A stretch of 12,350 bases of DNA from Clostridia bacterium (GCA_017549665.1 JAFYUD010000193.1:1-12350); one strand, 5' to 3'. Positions 6,651 to 12,350 are shown, counted from the stretch's first letter. The notes: generated from the sequence alone by a model not told the origin. Made by a program: numbers and translations.

Positions 6651-7201
6651 TCCTTGACACTTCCGTCAGAATTGAAAAGGGGAAGCTTTTCAAGATAAAT
6701 AATATCATCTCTTTCCTGTGCGTCACCTTCTGCAAGAATTGTCATTTTGCCGCAGATTTCACCGCCGGTCTGTTTTACAAGCTCTTCGATTGCACGCAGT
6801 GATTCACCTGTTGAAATAACATCATCAATAATAAGAATCTTTTTACCTTTCATAAGTTCAGCATCTGCAGTGTCAAGATAAAGTTTCTGCTGTCCTGCAG
6901 TTGTGATTGAATTTACGGTAACTTCAAGCACGCCCGTCATGTAAAGCTTGGGTTTCTTTCTGACGAGAAAATACTTGCTGTCGCCGTGCTGTCTGGCCAT
7001 TTCGTGAATAAGGGGAATACCCTTTGCTTCTGCAGTGATAAGATAGTCATATTCAGGTGCTCTTTCAAGAAGTGCTTTTGCACATGCAACTGTAAGCTCC
7101 TGATCAACGAAAATAACAAAAGCGCCTATATAAAGGTCGTCAGAAATTCTGCATAAAGGCAGTGCTCTGTCAAGACCTGCAATGTTCATTTTATATTCCA
7201 T
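6647..7201 (-). CDS. Type I phosphoribosyltransferase (adenine/xanthine PRTase-like)
   Basis: This is a 184-residue cytosolic enzyme that should transfer 5-phosphoribosyl from PRPP to a purine base or related heterocycle. The PRPP loop ILIIDDVISTGES is at 122-134, with the two acidic residues and the TGES phosphate clamp intact. YLITAEAKGIPL (53-64) corresponds to the EARGF/EASG loop of APRT and xanthine PRTase, and the flexible region RKKPKLYMTG (81-90) resembles theirs. Length and motif order fit APRT or Xpt better than Hpt or PyrE. The exact base is not determined; the N-terminal APRT signature (FPKPG-like) is not obvious. The ATG has GGAGG 9 nt upstream and an almost ideal promoter. No purine riboswitch is present, since the predicted leader is only about 25 nt. 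It leads a two-gene operon with the DUF1275 protein. Confidence 0.87.
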   Translation of the reverse strand: MEYKMNIAGLDRALPLCRISDDLYIGAFVIFVDQELTVACAKALLERAPEYDYLITAEAKGIPLIHEMARQHGDSKYFLVRKKPKLYMTGVLEVTVNSITTAGQQKLYLDTADAELMKGKKILIIDDVISTGESLRAIEELVKQTGGEICGKMTILAEGDAQERDDIIYLEKLPLFNSDGSVKE

Positions 7202-7233
7202 CTGAAATTCCTCCGTTATAAACTATATATATT

Positions 7234-7261
7234 ATTATAATTACTATAAAAAAAATGTCAA
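7234..7261 (-). promoter_or_regulatory. Promoter of the phosphoribosyltransferase-DUF1275 operon
   Basis: Read on the minus strand, TTGACA (7261-7256) and TATAAT (7239-7234) are consensus boxes with a 16-bp, A/T-rich spacer. Transcription should start near 7227, leaving a leader of about 25 nt before ATG 7201. Confidence 0.75.
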
Positions 7262-7286
7262 TTGCTAAATTTTTTTTAATTTTTTA

Positions 7287-7310
7287 TTAAAAGACTATTC
7301 TTTTAAAGAA
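7287..7310. promoter_or_regulatory. Dyad overlapping the -35 region of the phosphodiesterase promoter (possible operator)
   Basis: TTAAAAGA and TCTTTTAA form a perfect 8-bp inverted repeat around CTAT (7287-7306). The right arm is shared by a second palindrome, TTCTTT-T-AAAGAA (7298-7310). Together they give three A/T-rich half-sites just upstream of the extended -10 box. A regulator-binding site is inferred; the A/T-rich context makes chance palindromes more likely. Confidence 0.35.
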
Positions 7311-7315
7311 CTATA

Positions 7316-7324
7316 TGTTATAAT
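7316..7324 (+). promoter_or_regulatory. Extended -10 promoter of the glycerophosphodiester phosphodiesterase gene
   Basis: TGTTATAAT is a perfect TGn-TATAAT extended -10 element. The -35 region 17 bp upstream (around 7296-7301) is poor, so the promoter may rely on the extended -10 or on an activator. The ribosome binding site AGGAGG at 7340-7345 precedes ATG 7355 by 9 nt. Confidence 0.6.
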
Positions 7325-7354
7325 ACACATAAAATGTTCAGGAGGCGACAGTAC

Positions 7355-8113
7355 ATGAATGAAGTTAAAGTAATTGCACACAGAGGTGCCAACAAATATG
7401 CTCCGCAGAATACACTTCCTGCTTTTGAGCGGGCAATCGAATTAGGTGCAAACGGTTTTGAAACTGACGTTCATGTCACTAAGGACGGTGTGCCCGTATT
7501 GTGTCACAATTATACTGTAAATGAAACAAGTAACGGTATCGGCACAATTTCCTCATACACTCTTGAAGACCTCAGAAAGCTTGATTTCGGTTCATATTTT
7601 TCATCAGTACATGCAGGCACTAAGATTCCTACTCTTGATGAGTTTCTTGAGCTTGTTGCGTCATCTGACATTGAGGTTATGAATATTGAGCTTAAAAAGC
7701 CCAAGGAAAAGGAAAGCGGAATTGTTGAAAAAACAATCAAGGCAGTAAAGGCTCACGGTCTTTTTAACCGTCTGCTTATTTCAAGCTTTGACCCGTTTCT
7801 TCTTACAGAAGCTAAAAAGATTGACCCTCGCTGTCAGACAGGCTTCCTCTATTCACCTCCTCATGTAGAAACACTTTACGGTCATCTTTTCCCTGTCCGT
7901 TTTGCAAAGCTTATTGGTGCTGATGCTTTACATCCTATGGATTGTTATGTCAATAAGCAGTATGTGAAATCTGCACATGCCGAAGGCATAAAAGTCAATG
8001 TCTGGACAGTCAACAGTGAGGCTGCTATTACACGCTTTATCAAAGCAGGCGTTGATGGATTGATTACTGATTGCCCCGACAGAGTAAGAAAAATAATGAA
8101 ATCTGTCAAATAA
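7355..8113 (+). CDS. Glycerophosphodiester phosphodiesterase (GDPD family)
   Basis: This 252-residue cytosolic enzyme should hydrolyse glycerophosphodiesters (from phospholipid turnover) to sn-glycerol 3-phosphate and an alcohol in a TIM barrel. The family residues are visible: H9 and R10 in AHRGA, E36 and D38 in FETDVH, catalytic H51 in LCHN, and E112 in NIELK. The C-terminal barrel strands NVWTVN and GVDGLITDCPD are typical. The absence of a signal peptide favours the intracellular UgpQ-like form over secreted GlpQ. The frame extends 7 codons upstream to an ATG at 7334, but AGGAGG lies between the two codons, so ATG 7355 is the start. The gene is monocistronic: divergent from the phosphoribosyltransferase operon and followed by a terminator. 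Confidence 0.93.
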   Translation: MNEVKVIAHRGANKYAPQNTLPAFERAIELGANGFETDVHVTKDGVPVLCHNYTVNETSNGIGTISSYTLEDLRKLDFGSYFSSVHAGTKIPTLDEFLELVASSDIEVMNIELKKPKEKESGIVEKTIKAVKAHGLFNRLLISSFDPFLLTEAKKIDPRCQTGFLYSPPHVETLYGHLFPVRFAKLIGADALHPMDCYVNKQYVKSAHAEGIKVNVWTVNSEAAITRFIKAGVDGLITDCPDRVRKIMKSVK

Positions 8114-8117
8114 TATA

Positions 8118-8146
8118 TTGACACAACACAATTTAGTATATATAAT
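8118..8146 (+). promoter_or_regulatory. Consensus sigma-A promoter of the methyltransferase-pentapeptide operon
   Basis: TTGACA (8118-8123) and TATAAT (8141-8146) are exact consensus boxes 17 bp apart. The predicted start near 8153 falls inside the left arm of the hairpin at 8150-8178, so the mRNA would begin with that stem-loop. Confidence 0.8.
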
Positions 8147-8149
8147 AAT

Positions 8150-8181
8150 AAAAGCCGGTCAGTTTTCAGCCGGCTTTTTTT
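8150..8181 (+). terminator. Terminator of the phosphodiesterase gene, also a 5' hairpin of the next transcript
   Basis: AAAAGCCGG pairs with CCGGCTTTT over 9 bp around an 11-nt loop, followed by further T. The shape is a standard intrinsic terminator for transcripts from the left. For transcripts from the promoter at 8118-8146 it would be the first about 30 nt and is probably too close to the start to terminate efficiently. Confidence 0.8.
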
Positions 8182-8199
8182 AACGGAAAGAGGTAAAAT

Positions 8200-9315
8200 A
8201 TGAATATAAATTTTGTAGTACCGTGTCTGCTTGGTCTTGAAGCGCCTATAGCCGAAGAGCTTCGTGAAATGGGCGCTTCCGACGTCAGGGCAGAAAACGG
8301 CAGAGTTCTGTTTTCAGGTGATGAACATATTCTTGCAAGAGCAAATATCTGTTCACGTTTTGCAGAGCGTATACAGGTTTTTGTCGGTACATTTGAGGCA
8401 CATACATTTGAAGATCTTTTTCAGGGTACAAAAAATCTTCCATGGGAGCTCTGGGTTGGTAAGGAAGACAAATTCCCCGTAAAGGGTTATTCGCTCAATT
8501 CCGATCTTTTCAGCGTAAGTGACTGTCAGGCTATTATCAAAAAAGCTGTTGTTGAGCGCCTCAAGACAAAGTACCATGTTGAATGGTTCAAGGAGACAGG
8601 TGCGATGTATCAGATTCAGTTTTCAATTATGAAGAATCAGGTAAGCCTTCTTATTGATACATCAGGTCCCGGTCTTCATAAGAGAGGCTACAGACCTGCA
8701 TCAAACGCAGCTCCCATCAAGGAAACTCTTGCAGCAGCGCTCTGCTATTTCGCAAGACTGCGTGATTTCCACACACTGTATGATCCCATGTGCGGTTCAG
8801 GTACAATCCTTACAGAAGGCGCAATGATGGCAAAAAACATTGCACCCGGCGTAAAAAGAAGATTTACAGCAGAAACATGGAGTCAGATTCCTGCTCAGGT
8901 ATGGCGTGAAGAAAGAGAACGAGCAAGAAGCCTTGAAAAGACTGATATTGAATTCAGAGCATTCGGTTCGGATATTGATGTTGCAGCGCTCAGAATTGCA
9001 AAGGAAAATGCAATCAGAGCAGGTGTAGCAGACCTTATTACATTCAAAAAAGCCGACGTTGCAGACTTTAAGCCCGAAACCGAAAGAGGTACTGTTATAG
9101 TCAATCCTCCTTACGGTGAAAGACTTATGGACGCATCATCCGTTCAGCAGCTTTACCGTAATATGGGTAAGGTGTTCAATCCTGAACGAGGCTGGGCATA
9201 TTACATGATTACTGCTGATGAAGATTTTGAAAAAGCATTCGGCAGAAAAGCAGATAAGAGAAGAAAACTTTACAACGGCATGATCAAGTGCCAGTTATAT
9301 ATGTATTTTAAGTGA
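8200..9315 (+). CDS. THUMP-domain class I rRNA methyltransferase (RlmL N-terminal/YpsC type)
   Basis: This is a 371-residue SAM-dependent methyltransferase of the group that makes N2-methylguanosine in 23S rRNA (E. coli RlmL acts on G2445; Bacillus YpsC is the short homologue). The N-terminal about 160 residues fit a ferredoxin-like plus THUMP RNA-binding region, ending in LLIDTSGPGLHKRGYR (150-165), a diagnostic segment. The SAM-binding motif DPMCGSGT is at 195-202, an acidic loop GSDID is at 256-260, and the catalytic NPPY is at 302-305. The RlmK half found in the E. coli fusion protein is absent, as usual in Firmicutes. The ATG has GGAAAGAGGT upstream (8185-8194). The target base is inferred from the family. 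The pentapeptide-repeat gene follows after 1 nt. Confidence 0.93.
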   Translation: MNINFVVPCLLGLEAPIAEELREMGASDVRAENGRVLFSGDEHILARANICSRFAERIQVFVGTFEAHTFEDLFQGTKNLPWELWVGKEDKFPVKGYSLNSDLFSVSDCQAIIKKAVVERLKTKYHVEWFKETGAMYQIQFSIMKNQVSLLIDTSGPGLHKRGYRPASNAAPIKETLAAALCYFARLRDFHTLYDPMCGSGTILTEGAMMAKNIAPGVKRRFTAETWSQIPAQVWREERERARSLEKTDIEFRAFGSDIDVAALRIAKENAIRAGVADLITFKKADVADFKPETERGTVIVNPPYGERLMDASSVQQLYRNMGKVFNPERGWAYYMITADEDFEKAFGRKADKRRKLYNGMIKCQLYMYFK

Positions 9316-9316
9316 T

Positions 9317-9916
9317 ATGAAAGAAATAATTTTTTCAGCGATAGCTGAGGACGGATATGTCGAAAATTTAACATTTACAGGTGAGGAAGTAATCGGGTCT
9401 GACTTTTCAGGCGTGGATTATAAATCACTTGTGGTTGAAAAGTGCCGCTTTGAAAAGTGCGATTTCAGTAAATCAGGCTTTGTTGATATCAGATTTGTTG
9501 ATTGTACATTTGTCGGCTGTAAATTCAGAAGCGGATACTTCAAAAATTGCGAAATGACTGATTGCCGCTTTGATAATTCTGATTTTTCTGACAGCCACAT
9601 GAAGGAAACTGTATTCAGAAACAGCTCATGCTGTTACTCAATGTTTTCAGATTCAAAGCTTGAGAACAGCCGTTTTGTACAGTGTAATCTCAAAATGGCA
9701 GTCTTTGCGGAAGTTAAACTCAAGCATTGTGATTTTACAGATGTAAATCTCAGCGGTGCAGATTTCTTCAAAACAAGTCTTAAAAATATTGATCTTTCCA
9801 CTTGTGAGATTGCAGGAATTACTGTTTCGGACAGCTTCAGAGAGCTGAAAGGCCTGCGAATCACTCCTGCTCAGGCTCAGGATATCGCTGTAGTTTTAGG
9901 CGTAAAATTTATATAA
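9317..9916 (+). CDS. Pentapeptide-repeat protein
   Basis: This 199-residue protein is almost entirely a right-handed quadrilateral beta-helix. Centre residues (F, L, M, Y, I, V; C at 105) fall at every fifth position from about 20 to 170 without a break, giving roughly 30 pentapeptides or 7.5 coils. The preceding i-2 position is often Cys (43, 48, 63, 68, 78, 83, 123, 138, 163). The C-terminal GLRITPAQAQDIAVVLGVKF (179-198) is a cap seen in Qnr/YjbI-like pentapeptide proteins. Such folds can mimic DNA and protect gyrase (Qnr, MfpA), but Qnr proteins usually have a one-residue interruption and loops that are missing here. The function is therefore not assigned. The ATG is 1 nt after the methyltransferase stop, with only a weak ribosome binding site, so translation is likely coupled. 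There is no signal peptide. Confidence 0.9.
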   Translation: MKEIIFSAIAEDGYVENLTFTGEEVIGSDFSGVDYKSLVVEKCRFEKCDFSKSGFVDIRFVDCTFVGCKFRSGYFKNCEMTDCRFDNSDFSDSHMKETVFRNSSCCYSMFSDSKLENSRFVQCNLKMAVFAEVKLKHCDFTDVNLSGADFFKTSLKNIDLSTCEIAGITVSDSFRELKGLRITPAQAQDIAVVLGVKFI

Positions 9917-9922
9917 AAAGAA

Positions 9923-9948
9923 AAGGCACAGTTTTTATACTGTGCCTT
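9923..9948. terminator. Bidirectional terminator between convergent genes
   Basis: A perfect 9-bp stem AAGGCACAG/CTGTGCCTT encloses an 8-nt loop. On the minus strand it is followed by a T-rich run (reverse complement of 9914-9924), and on the plus strand by the weaker AATTTTA. It terminates the minus-strand Nudix/COG2426 pair and the plus-strand pentapeptide gene. Confidence 0.82.
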
Positions 9949-9952
9949 AATT

Positions 9953-10507
9953 TTATGCTTTTAACTGAGCAAGCGCTGTAATCACAGCTTCTGTTGTTGC
10001 TGGCTCACCGCCGAGAAGTGCTGCGGCGCCGTAGGAGATAGTGGCTACGATAACGCCTGCGATAAGTACACCGAGAGCAATGATGGGGAAGGATTTTTTG
10101 AGATCGATGTCAAGAAGTGCTGCGAAGAGAGCACCTGTCCAAGCGCCTGTGCCCGGTAACGGAATCGCAACGAATACAAGAAGACCCCACTGCTTATATC
10201 TCATGACCTTATCTTTGTTCTTTTCAGTCTTTGCTTCAAGCTTGCTGATGAATTTGTCAAAGAATTTGAATCTTCTTAAGAACTCGAAAATCTTTTTGAT
10301 GAAGAGAATGATGAACGGAACGGGAAGAAGGTTTGCGAAGTAGCAGATAAGAAATGCCTTCCACAGCTCAATATCAAGAAGTGCTGCTGCAATAAGTCCG
10401 CCTCTGAGTTCAAGAATAGGTAAAAGTGAGATTATAAAAATTGTCAGCTCTCCGGGAATTTTATTTCCGAAAAGATCGACGAAAAAATTAGCTAATGTTT
10501 CAGCCAA
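9953..10507 (-). CDS. COG2426 small membrane protein ('small multidrug export' family)
   Basis: This is a 184-residue integral membrane protein with four to five hydrophobic segments (near 21-45, 48-72, 107-131 and 138-166). It matches the COG2426/Sm_multidrug_ex family by LPILELRGG (29-37) and PLPGTGAWTG (116-125), both with conserved Pro and Gly in re-entrant-like segments reminiscent of the DedA superfamily. The export function in the family name is weakly supported. Residues 37-52 and 125-140 are similar (10 of 16 identical), pointing to an internal duplication. The start is TTG at 10507: GGAG at 10517-10520 lies 9 nt upstream, whereas the in-frame TTG at 10516 directly abuts it, and there is no suitable ATG. 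It follows the Nudix gene closely, and its ribosome binding site immediately follows that gene's stop. Confidence 0.85.
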   Translation of the reverse strand: MAETLANFFVDLFGNKIPGELTIFIISLLPILELRGGLIAAALLDIELWKAFLICYFANLLPVPFIILFIKKIFEFLRRFKFFDKFISKLEAKTEKNKDKVMRYKQWGLLVFVAIPLPGTGAWTGALFAALLDIDLKKSFPIIALGVLIAGVIVATISYGAAALLGGEPATTEAVITALAQLKA

Positions 10508-10516
10508 AAAAATCAA

Positions 10517-10520
10517 CTCC
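10517..10520 (-). promoter_or_regulatory. Ribosome binding site deciding the TTG start of the COG2426 gene
   Basis: On the minus strand CCGGAG ends at 10517, 9 nt before TTG 10507. The TTG at 10516 has zero spacing and is unlikely to be used. Confidence 0.6.
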
Positions 10521-10522
10521 GG

Positions 10523-11254
10523 TTAAATGTTTTTTTCTTTAAGAAAATCTCTTGATGAGATAAGAATGCTCTTGTCATTTTCAAATCTGAGAGTGCTCAG
10601 AGCATTGTCGAAATCGAGCCAGATATAGTCTTCGATTTCAGCTTCCTGAATAACAGTGCGGGAATCAGTTGTTGAAGCGAGGAAAATTGTTACCCTCTTT
10701 TCAACTCTGCCTGCAATTTTATACTCTGAGGTTGAGCTGTAACCGTCGATTATATTTATATGCAGACCTGTCTCTTCCAATACCTCACGTTTTGCAGTTT
10801 CAGGCTTTGTTTCACCACGCTCAATATGGCCTTTGGGGAAGCCCCAGTGATTGCTTCTCTTGTTTTTGATAAGCAGATATTTACGAATACCGCCCACATC
10901 TCTGAAAACAACAGCACCGCATGAGCTTTCATACAGACACTCGAGAGTGTGAGGTCTGTTTTTTTCAAGGAATTTGATTGCATCTTCAATCTCAAAATTG
11001 ATATATCTTGATTTTTTAGGTGCAACAATAATGTAATTAGGTCGCTTGTCCTGATGGCGGACAACAGCGATAATCCTACCTTCAAAAATATTGACAGGGT
11101 GGTTTATACCCAGTACGCAGGCGGAGTAAATAAAGTTTTTCTTCTCAGTCTTTATTTCGGCTATACCGAAATTCAGCATATACCTGGTATTGGTTTTGCT
11201 GTCAAAGGAATTGAAGGGTTTAGTTATTCGTACTCTGACGCTTTTACCCAACAT
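10523..11254 (-). CDS. Nudix hydrolase (Ap4A hydrolase-like) with N-terminal pyrophosphatase-like domain
   Basis: This 243-residue cytosolic protein has two parts. Residues 108-240 are a Nudix domain. The box spans 142-164 and satisfies the consensus fully: G142, E148, R156-E157, E160-E161 and G163. The preceding HWGFPKG and the EYKIAGRVEKRVTIFLA strand resemble NUDT2-type bis(5'-nucleosyl)-tetraphosphatase, which splits Ap4A into ATP and AMP. Residues 1-100 resemble the small inorganic-pyrophosphatase-like proteins of Clostridia: a KSVRVRITKPFNSF opening, LNFG (27-30), an ACVLGINHPV segment (45-54), FEGRIIAVVRHQD (57-69) and IIVAP (75-79). The acidic metal ligands expected before the LGV segment are replaced (TEKKNFIYSAC, 36-46), so this part is probably a binding rather than a catalytic domain. 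The start ATG has AGGAAG 8 nt upstream and its own promoter. The COG2426 gene is co-transcribed. The domain call for 1-100 is from memory and less sure. Confidence 0.86.
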   Translation of the reverse strand: MLGKSVRVRITKPFNSFDSKTNTRYMLNFGIAEIKTEKKNFIYSACVLGINHPVNIFEGRIIAVVRHQDKRPNYIIVAPKKSRYINFEIEDAIKFLEKNRPHTLECLYESSCGAVVFRDVGGIRKYLLIKNKRSNHWGFPKGHIERGETKPETAKREVLEETGLHINIIDGYSSTSEYKIAGRVEKRVTIFLASTTDSRTVIQEAEIEDYIWLDFDNALSTLRFENDKSILISSRDFLKEKNI

Positions 11255-11287
11255 AAAAATAACTTCCTATTCGCATATACTGAATCC

Positions 11288-11316
11288 ATTATACATGATT
11301 TTTATATTGGTTTCAA
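11288..11316 (-). promoter_or_regulatory. Promoter of the Nudix-COG2426 operon
   Basis: On the minus strand TTGAAA (11316-11311) and TATAAT (11293-11288) are 17 bp apart, with TG immediately before the -10 box. Transcription should start near 11281, giving a leader of about 27 nt to ATG 11254. Confidence 0.7.
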
Positions 11317-11351
11317 GTTTTTTTTATAATAATATAATATTTTCTTGAAAT

Positions 11352-11379
11352 AAAAAAGTGCCCGGATAACCGAGCACTT
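11352..11379 (-). terminator. Terminator of the epimerase-like gene
   Basis: On the minus strand AAGTGC and GCACTT form the outer stem. An inner CGG/CCG stem with a 4-nt loop follows after one mismatch, and six T plus ATTT come after the hairpin. It begins 8 nt after the stop codon at 11387. Confidence 0.85.
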
Positions 11380-11386
11380 AATTTTA

Positions 11387-12350
11387 TTATCTCTTTCTTT
11401 CCCAGCCTTCGAAGAGCTTGTCGAAGTAGTAAACATTGTTTTCTTCGGGAGAGTGGTCATTGTACCATACCTGAGCGAAGAAGGGATTTGTTCTTGCAAC
11501 TTCGTCGTAGTTCCATTTTACTGTGGGAATTGTACAGTCGGGACACCAGTGACCGCCTCTGAGAACGAGGTTGGGGCTTGCTGAGAATTCGCCGCCGCAA
11601 GTACCGCATTTCCACTTGAGCTTTGAGTAGATGTCACCCTTAGCCATCTTCTTGGAAACAACCTTACCGCCTCTGAATTCAGCAGCCTGCTTCATATCGT
11701 TGAGGTCAAGCTCTGAAAGGGGCTTTGACTCATCGTAACCGTGGTCAAGCTTGAATTCCTCAGCAGCGCTGTTGTGCTTGTCGAATGTTTCAAGATCGAA
11801 CATTGACCAGTAAGCACCGATCTTCTGCCAGTCTTCGTAAGTGCCGTAGAATGCAGAAATTCTGTCCTGATCCTTGTTCTTAATCCAGTCAAGAGTACCC
11901 CACTGCTTTGTTTCAGCAATCTTCTTCATGAAGGGCTTAGCACCGAAACCGATGAGCTTCTTTGTGGGAATGTACTTGGGAATTCTGAAGTATGCTTCAA
12001 CCTGTTCAGCAAGTCTATCGAAATACATTTCAACAGGAAGATTTTCACGGAAGTGAAGGTACTTTTCAAGAAGGTCACCGTCTGCGTAGAACTGACCGTG
12101 GAAGTTCTTGAGTGTGAACCAGTTAGGATCAAACATTTCTTTGGGATCGCCAAGACCGATACAGCCGAGAAGGAGCTTCTCGAATTCGTAGTTAGTAAGT
12201 CTGTATTCCTTACCTGAACCGATGTTGTAGAAGCTTCTCCAGAACTCTTCGGGAAGATTTTCTTCTGTAACGAAGTTTGACATAAGTCTTCCTGAGTCTT
12301 CAACAGTAGCCCATTCAAGAACACCGTTAAGAGGAACGTGATACATGATG
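11387..12350 (-). CDS. NAD-dependent epimerase/dehydratase-like protein with C-terminal zinc ribbon (3' part only)
   Basis: The frame is open to the right edge, so the ATG at 12346 is probably an internal methionine and the N-terminal Rossmann domain lies outside. In the 319 visible residues counted from it, LEWATVEDSGRLM (10-22) and FYNIGSGKEYRLTNYEFEK (39-57) match the C-terminal, substrate-binding part of extended SDR sugar-nucleotide epimerases. A further long region (about 70-235) has no equivalent in standard GalE-like enzymes. At the C-terminus, C247-x2-C250 and C268-x2-C271, with GGEFSASPNLVLRGGHW between them, form a zinc ribbon like those of the 'probable zinc-ribbon' DUF4379 type. 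I recall similar proteins of about 480 residues in gut Firmicutes and Bacteroidetes, without known function. Codon choice (AAG, CTT, ATC) resembles serC/serA and suggests high expression. Substrate unknown. Confidence 0.75.
   Translation of the reverse strand, partial: IMYHVPLNGVLEWATVEDSGRLMSNFVTEENLPEEFWRSFYNIGSGKEYRLTNYEFEKLLLGCIGLGDPKEMFDPNWFTLKNFHGQFYADGDLLEKYLHFRENLPVEMYFDRLAEQVEAYFRIPKYIPTKKLIGFGAKPFMKKIAETKQWGTLDWIKNKDQDRISAFYGTYEDWQKIGAYWSMFDLETFDKHNSAAEEFKLDHGYDESKPLSELDLNDMKQAAEFRGGKVVSKKMAKGDIYSKLKWKCGTCGGEFSASPNLVLRGGHWCPDCTIPTVKWNYDEVARTNPFFAQVWYNDHSPEENNVYYFDKLFEGWERKR

Noticed and set aside
7334..7354. ATG 7334 as start of the phosphodiesterase
   Set aside because: AGGAGG lies between 7334 and the ATG at 7355, at correct spacing for the latter.
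9317..9916. Calling the pentapeptide protein a Qnr quinolone-resistance determinant
   Set aside because: Only the fold and C-terminal cap are shared; the phase break and loops typical of Qnr are absent, so resistance cannot be claimed from the sequence.
11255..11386. Small gene between the Nudix gene and the epimerase-like gene
   Set aside because: The interval is filled by a promoter and a terminator; no short frame with a ribosome binding site is present.

Overview
The window reads as a chromosomal stretch from an AT-rich, low-GC Gram-positive anaerobe of the class Clostridia, most likely a gut member of the Oscillospirales/Ruminococcaceae type. The reasons are strong GGAGG-type ribosome binding sites, sigma-A promoters with TTGACA/TATAAT boxes, the short clostridial form of SerA, an S11 D,D-carboxypeptidase with a C-terminal membrane anchor, and several Firmicutes-typical families (COG2426, DUF1275, YpsC/RlmL). 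The species assignment is inference. No phage, CRISPR, tRNA or rRNA was seen.

Layout. Positions 1-315 hold no gene: a terminator-like hairpin (7-32), a run of three GC-rich perfect hairpins (62-134) that looks like an IS200/IS605-type palindromic remnant, an AT-rich spacer, and a promoter for serC. serC (316-1398) and serA (1401-2558) form the serine biosynthesis operon and end at a clear terminator. An iron-dependent alcohol dehydrogenase (2631-3731) follows and meets a metallophosphoesterase (3728-4417, minus strand) tail to tail, with overlapping stop codons. A membrane-anchored D-Ala-D-Ala carboxypeptidase-like protein (4509-5888) has its own promoter and shares a bidirectional terminator with the minus-strand pair phosphoribosyltransferase (6647-7201) and DUF1275 membrane protein (5925-6650), which overlap by 4 bp.

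A divergent promoter region (7202-7354) separates that pair from a glycerophosphodiester phosphodiesterase (7355-8113). A near-consensus promoter, whose predicted start lies inside a terminator hairpin, then drives a THUMP/23S rRNA methyltransferase (8200-9315) and a pentapeptide-repeat protein (9317-9916). Another bidirectional terminator separates these from a minus-strand pair: a two-domain Nudix hydrolase (10523-11254) and a COG2426 small membrane protein (9953-10507, TTG start). The right edge carries the 3' part of a minus-strand NAD-dependent epimerase/dehydratase-like gene with a C-terminal zinc ribbon (11387 to beyond 12350).

Most genes are housekeeping or salvage functions (serine synthesis, lipid headgroup recycling, nucleobase salvage, rRNA modification, cell-wall trimming). 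I did not find a convincing new multi-gene system. The most noteworthy items are the Nudix protein fused to a degenerate pyrophosphatase-like domain, the uninterrupted pentapeptide solenoid with a cysteine ladder, the zinc-ribbon epimerase, the altered SxN motif in the carboxypeptidase, and the hairpin cluster upstream of serC.
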